From DUEL01 sp964580565 (GTDB lineage: Bacteria; Chloroflexota; Anaerolineae; B4-G1; DUEL01), in assembly GCA_964580565.1 (NCBI GenBank), contig CAZOLN010000102.1:1-9965 (forward strand): a stretch of 9,965 nt of DNA, in the 5' to 3' direction. Shown piece after piece: positions 6,998 to 9,965 of the stretch. Numbering within the stretch: position 1 is the stretch's first letter; each line of letters begins with the position of its first letter. The notes beneath the pieces are model-generated. The model did no database searches. It was not told where the DNA came from and saw nothing but the letters and a program-made list of their open reading frames with translations. The translations under genes and the position numbers were made by a program.

Positions 6998-7705
6998 ATG
7001 TCGCCGATTCGCGTTCTTTTGGCAGACGACCACGCGCTGGTGCGGGAGGGGACCCGCGAACTGCTGGAGCACGAGGGCGACATCGAGGTCGTGGCCGAAG
7101 CCGGTGACGGACAAGAGGCCGTGCGGCTGGCGGCTGAACTTCGGCCCGACGTTGTGATCATGGATGCTGCCATGGCAGGGATGGACGGTGTTGAGGCCAC
7201 GCGTCGGATCAAGGCTCGCTGCCCTGATACAGCCATCCTCATCCTCAGCGCGTACGACAGCGATGCGTTTGTGTTTGCGTCGCTGGAGGCCGGGGCCACA
7301 GGGTATCTGCTCAAGAGCTGCCGGGCCGGCGAGTTGGTCCAGGCGGTGCGCACGGTGCACGCCGGAGGCTCTGCTCTCCACCCGGATATCGCCCGGAAAC
7401 TGGTAGATCGCCTCGCGCGGTTCGGCAGTGCGGTTCCGGCCGAGCAGCCCGCCACGGGGGCTGGCCAACTCACCGAGCGGGAGTTGGAGGTGCTCAGGCT
7501 GACCGCTAGAGGGATGACGAACCGAGACATCGCCCACGCCTTGAACATCGGCCTGCGGACAGTGCAAGCACACCTCAGCAGCATATTCGACAAGACTGGC
7601 ACGCGTTCTCGGACCGAGGCAGTGGTAGCGGCCCTCCGCCGCGGCTGGATCAGCCTGGAGGAATTGGAAAAGGCAGGGCAAGATTCGCTCTGTCCTGAGA
7701 TTTAG
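6998..7705 (+). CDS. NarL/LuxR-family two-component response regulator
   Basis: This 235-residue DNA-binding response regulator has a receiver domain at about 3-120 with acidic pair D10/D11, phospho-acceptor D56, switch residue S84 and conserved K106. A LuxR-type helix-turn-helix follows at about 157-220 (LTERELEVLRLTARGMTNRDIAHALNIGLRTVQAHLSSIFDKTGTRSRTEAV). The ATG at 6998 is chosen because GGAGG lies seven bases upstream and receiver homology starts there; the open frame upstream is not protein-like. The usual Pro of the D-x-x-M-P motif after the phospho-Asp is Ala (D-A-A-M-A). It is paired with the histidine kinase gene downstream and diverges from the oxidoreductase operon, a likely target by position. 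The inducing signal is unknown. Confidence 0.95.
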   Translation: MSPIRVLLADDHALVREGTRELLEHEGDIEVVAEAGDGQEAVRLAAELRPDVVIMDAAMAGMDGVEATRRIKARCPDTAILILSAYDSDAFVFASLEAGATGYLLKSCRAGELVQAVRTVHAGGSALHPDIARKLVDRLARFGSAVPAEQPATGAGQLTERELEVLRLTARGMTNRDIAHALNIGLRTVQAHLSSIFDKTGTRSRTEAVVAALRRGWISLEELEKAGQDSLCPEI

Positions 7706-7868
7706 TAGGGCGTTTGGTCGAGGGTGGGATCTTTGGCTCGCTGGCCCGGTGCTGGGTTTCTCGCTGCGAAGAGGGCCCGGAGGGAAGGCCGTTTGTCATG
7801 GGAGATTCTCGGCGTCTTCTGTGCCTCAATCGAATGCCCTATGGGAGAGTCCAAAGGATCAACGGATC

Positions 7869-9251
7869 ATGCCCATGGAAAGCAGACAACTGCGAACGTT
7901 GGTTTGTAGGAAGGACTTCTGGGCCTGGCTGGTCACCCTTGCCCTCGTCACAGCGGTTCATCTGGGTGGCGACAATCCATTGCGCCTCTTGCTGTTTCGG
8001 GTTCCTCTGCAATTGACGCCTTGCTTCGTGGAGCGGATCTCCTTCTTAATACCCGTGATCATTGCATCCTGCCTGTTCGGTGTCGCCGGGGGTGCACTGA
8101 CGACAGCCTTCTCTCTTCTTGCCATGACCCTGCGTGTGGTGAACGGTTCATGCCGGCCAGAGAGCGCCCTGGGAGAGATCATAGGTGTGCTTGTCCTGGC
8201 GGTCTTTCTCACCTGGACCCTCTCGCGCCAGCGGGCTCAACAGGAGGCACAGCAGGCTTGCCTGGAAAGGCTCGGTGCCTCGGAGAAGCGGTACCGGGAG
8301 CTCTTCGAGAGCGCCAGCGACGCCATCTGGCTGCAGGACGATCAGGGACGGCTGATAGAGGCCAACGCCGCCTGTGCCCGGCTCACCGGCTACGAGCGGG
8401 ACGAGTTGGTGGGACGTTCTGTCAGCCGTTTCCTGCCACAGCCCGTGACTGCCGGCCGCCATGAAACTGCCCTGCGCCGCAAGGACGGTTCGGAGATCGT
8501 GGTGGAGATGGTGGTCACCCCACTCCTGGCAGGGGACCAGGCGCCAGCATGGCAGTGCATCGCGCGGGACGTCACGGAGCGGCAACGCAGGGAAGAGGCC
8601 ACCCGCCTCTTCGCCCGTCAGATCCTCCGTGCTCAGGAGGAGGAACGTGGCCGTATCGCGCGCGAACTGCACGATAGTACGGTACAGGCATTGACCACCC
8701 TGCTTGAGCACCTGGAGGTTCTGGCATCGGATCGGGAGACCGATCCGGAGGAGGCGGTCCGGCGCATCTGTCAGATGCAGCATATCGCCAGCGAGGCCGT
8801 CGAGGACGTGCGGCGTTTTGCCCAGAATCTGCGCCCCCCGGCGTTGGATGTTCTGGGGCTGGTGGCTAGCCTAGAGGACCTGGCCGCCGACCTCCAGCGG
8901 GAGTGCAGCATTGCAATAGAGGTTCTGGCCCTGGGCCAGGTACGGCGGCTGGAGCCTGAGGTGGAACTCGCCCTGTTCCGCATTGCCCAGGAGGCGCTGA
9001 CCAACGTGTACCGGCATGCGCACGCCTCCGAGGCGATTCTCATTCTGTGGTTCAAGGAAAGATCGGTACGGCTCACGATCCGGGATGACGGAGTGGGGGC
9101 TCGCCTGCCCGACCGCTTGAGCGATCTGGCGGCTACCGGCCGGATGGGGCTGGTCGGCATCCAGGAGCGCGCTCGACTGCTGGGCGGCGTGGCCGACATC
9201 CGTTCCGAGCCCGGGCGGGGCACCACGGTATGCGTCGAGTTGCCGGTCTGA
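7869..9251 (+). CDS. Membrane PAS-domain sensor histidine kinase (HisKA_3 / NarX-NreB-like class)
   Basis: This 460-residue kinase is the expected partner of the response regulator 163 bp upstream. Three to four hydrophobic helices lie at about 17-31, 57-75, 76-91 and 103-118, arranged like a DUF4118/KdpD-type membrane module with short loops. A PAS domain follows at about 139-238 (SEKRYRELFESASDAIWLQDDQGRLIEANAA..), then the dimerisation helix with phospho-acceptor H268 in EERGRIARELHDS, and a HATPase domain with N-box N379 (AQEALTNVYRHA), DDGVG near 406-410 and GRMGLVGIQERARLLGG near 424-440. The open frame begins at a GTG at 7749 without a Shine-Dalgarno site, and its first 40 residues are not protein-like. 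ATG 7869 (AAAGGA about ten bases upstream) or ATG 7875 is preferred. The sensed signal is not deducible. Confidence 0.92.
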   Translation: MPMESRQLRTLVCRKDFWAWLVTLALVTAVHLGGDNPLRLLLFRVPLQLTPCFVERISFLIPVIIASCLFGVAGGALTTAFSLLAMTLRVVNGSCRPESALGEIIGVLVLAVFLTWTLSRQRAQQEAQQACLERLGASEKRYRELFESASDAIWLQDDQGRLIEANAACARLTGYERDELVGRSVSRFLPQPVTAGRHETALRRKDGSEIVVEMVVTPLLAGDQAPAWQCIARDVTERQRREEATRLFARQILRAQEEERGRIARELHDSTVQALTTLLEHLEVLASDRETDPEEAVRRICQMQHIASEAVEDVRRFAQNLRPPALDVLGLVASLEDLAADLQRECSIAIEVLALGQVRRLEPEVELALFRIAQEALTNVYRHAHASEAILILWFKERSVRLTIRDDGVGARLPDRLSDLAATGRMGLVGIQERARLLGGVADIRSEPGRGTTVCVELPV

Positions 9252-9263
9252 GGAGCGCCCGCT

Positions 9264-9425
9264 CTATCCCGCCGCTCTCCCCCGGATGATGACGCCCACG
9301 GCTGTCCCCTCGTCCAGCCCCCAGGCCATCAGCGTCGCCAGTTCCTTCCGGTTCACTGTCCCGTACAGCCAAAATCGGCCATAGCCGTCGACATAGGTGG
9401 TCAGTTGTGCCGATGAGATCTCCGC
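9264..9425 (-). other. Coding-like stretch, unassigned (possible gene remnant); otherwise 9252-9600 has no clear gene
   Basis: The last 53 codons of a longer minus-strand open frame read AEISSAQLTTYVDGYGRFWL.. to ..GVIIRGRAAG and end in TAG at 9266-9264, 12 bp from the convergent kinase stop. Composition and G/C-rich third positions look protein-like, but the upstream part of the same frame does not, and another minus frame looks better at about 9520-9600 (VAEVIANLPSAENNLPEASAS). This could be a decayed or frameshifted small gene downstream of HPr, or chance. I do not recognise a family. No terminator hairpin with a T-run was seen between the convergent genes. Confidence 0.25.
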
Positions 9426-9600
9426 CCGATTGGGATACCTTGCGGCCCGATCCCCTTGATGCCTCCTCGAGTGCCGCAGTCGGAAGGCAACGGAGATACG
9501 CCAGTTTCCGCTGCCCCCCAACAGGGCTGTGACGCAGAAGCCTCGGGCAAATTGTTCTCCGCCGATGGCAAGTTGGCGATGACTTCGGCAACCCTGCTGA

Positions 9601-9924
9601 TCAACGTGCTGCTTCTGCAGCGGGCCTTTTCCATTCCTGCTGGTGTAAAGGTTGTTCGCCGAAATCCGACTCAACCAGAGTGCACAGGGCCCGGAAGGCT
9701 TCGTTCGCGTCGGCACCTTCGGCGGTCACTTCGATCTCGTGCCCTTTTTCCACACCTAGCGTGAGCACGCCGAGGATGCTCTTCGCGTTCGCCCATGCAG
9801 TGTTCTGGGTCAGATTGCGGATCCGGATGTCGGCCGAGAACTGACTCGCTCGCTTCACGAACTCGGCAGCCGGGCGCGCATGCAGCCCAACCGGATTCGT
9901 GACTTTCATCACTACCCGTTGCAT
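9601..9924 (-). CDS. ptsH: HPr phosphocarrier protein (or C-terminal HPr domain of a larger protein)
   Basis: HPr relays phosphate from enzyme I to sugar-specific or regulatory PTS proteins. The 107-residue reading has the active-site GLHARPAA with the phosphorylatable H15, and NAKSILGVLTLGV with S50 at the position of the regulatory Ser46 of Firmicute HPr. The HPr fold ends near 92 (LVESDFGE), and a polar tail of about 15 residues follows, longer than usual. The ATG at 9924 has only a modest GGGGA upstream. The frame is open without a stop to the window edge (SRDSLEQARGTGI before Met1), so an N-terminal extension or fusion such as a DhaM-like protein cannot be excluded. No enzyme I, EII or HPr kinase gene is in view. 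The HPr domain is certain; the true start is not. Confidence 0.88.
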   Translation of the reverse strand: MQRVVMKVTNPVGLHARPAAEFVKRASQFSADIRIRNLTQNTAWANAKSILGVLTLGVEKGHEIEVTAEGADANEAFRALCTLVESDFGEQPLHQQEWKRPAAEAAR

Positions 9925-9965
9925 AATCCCAGTTCCCCGCGCCTGCTCCAGCGAATCCCTGCTAG

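Noticed and set aside
6740..7681. 313-aa open frame on the minus strand
   Set aside because: Antisense to the response regulator, with no recognisable domain; the regulator has all receiver and helix-turn-helix motifs.
7749..7868. 40-residue N-terminal extension of the histidine kinase from a GTG start
   Set aside because: No Shine-Dalgarno site, composition unlike a signal or membrane segment, and better starts at 7869/7875.

Overview
The window looks like a draft bacterial scaffold: it is G+C-rich, has Shine-Dalgarno-led genes, and contains a run of exactly 100 Ns (1714-1813). The mix of an ABC1/UbiB kinase with two C-terminal membrane helices, a Tat-exported molybdenum respiratory complex, a NarL-type two-component system and an HPr protein would suit Chloroflexota or another thermophile-like, metabolically versatile lineage. 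No marker gene settles this, so the taxonomy is a weak inference.

Layout. (1) 1-1650, plus strand: an ABC1/AarF/UbiB-family kinase, open at the left edge, followed by a possible start codon of a next gene (1694) that runs into the N gap. (2) 6548 down to 1837, minus strand: a five-gene operon. It encodes a Tat-signal molybdopterin (Mo-bisPGD) catalytic subunit, a TorD-like maturation chaperone (ATGA overlap), a four-cluster ferredoxin subunit with a C-terminal membrane anchor, a four-helix cytochrome b of the FdnI/PhsC type, and, after a 131-bp spacer holding a strong hairpin, a small thioredoxin-fold protein whose CxxC has become CxxS. (3) 6549-6997: a 449-bp divergent intergenic region with a clear plus-strand promoter, a weaker minus-strand promoter candidate and a pair of 19-bp imperfect direct repeats next to the oxidoreductase start. 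(4) 6998-9251, plus strand: a NarL/LuxR-type response regulator and its membrane PAS histidine kinase. (5) 9252-9965, minus strand: an HPr phosphocarrier protein whose frame is open to the window edge, followed by about 350 bp with coding-like but unassignable sequence.

How it fits together. The catalytic, ferredoxin and cytochrome b subunits form a classic membrane complex iron-sulfur molybdoenzyme, with the active site outside the membrane and electron exchange with the quinone pool. The accessory subunits resemble formate dehydrogenase N. The catalytic subunit, however, has a probable Mo-ligating Cys (C179) that is not followed by the His typical of formate dehydrogenases, and its C-terminal motifs look more like the thiosulfate/polysulfide reductase branch. 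Its substrate is therefore open. The divergent two-component system is the obvious candidate regulator, and the direct repeats are candidate binding sites. The most unusual points are the substrate ambiguity, the CxxS thioredoxin in the operon, the intercistronic hairpin and the direct repeats.
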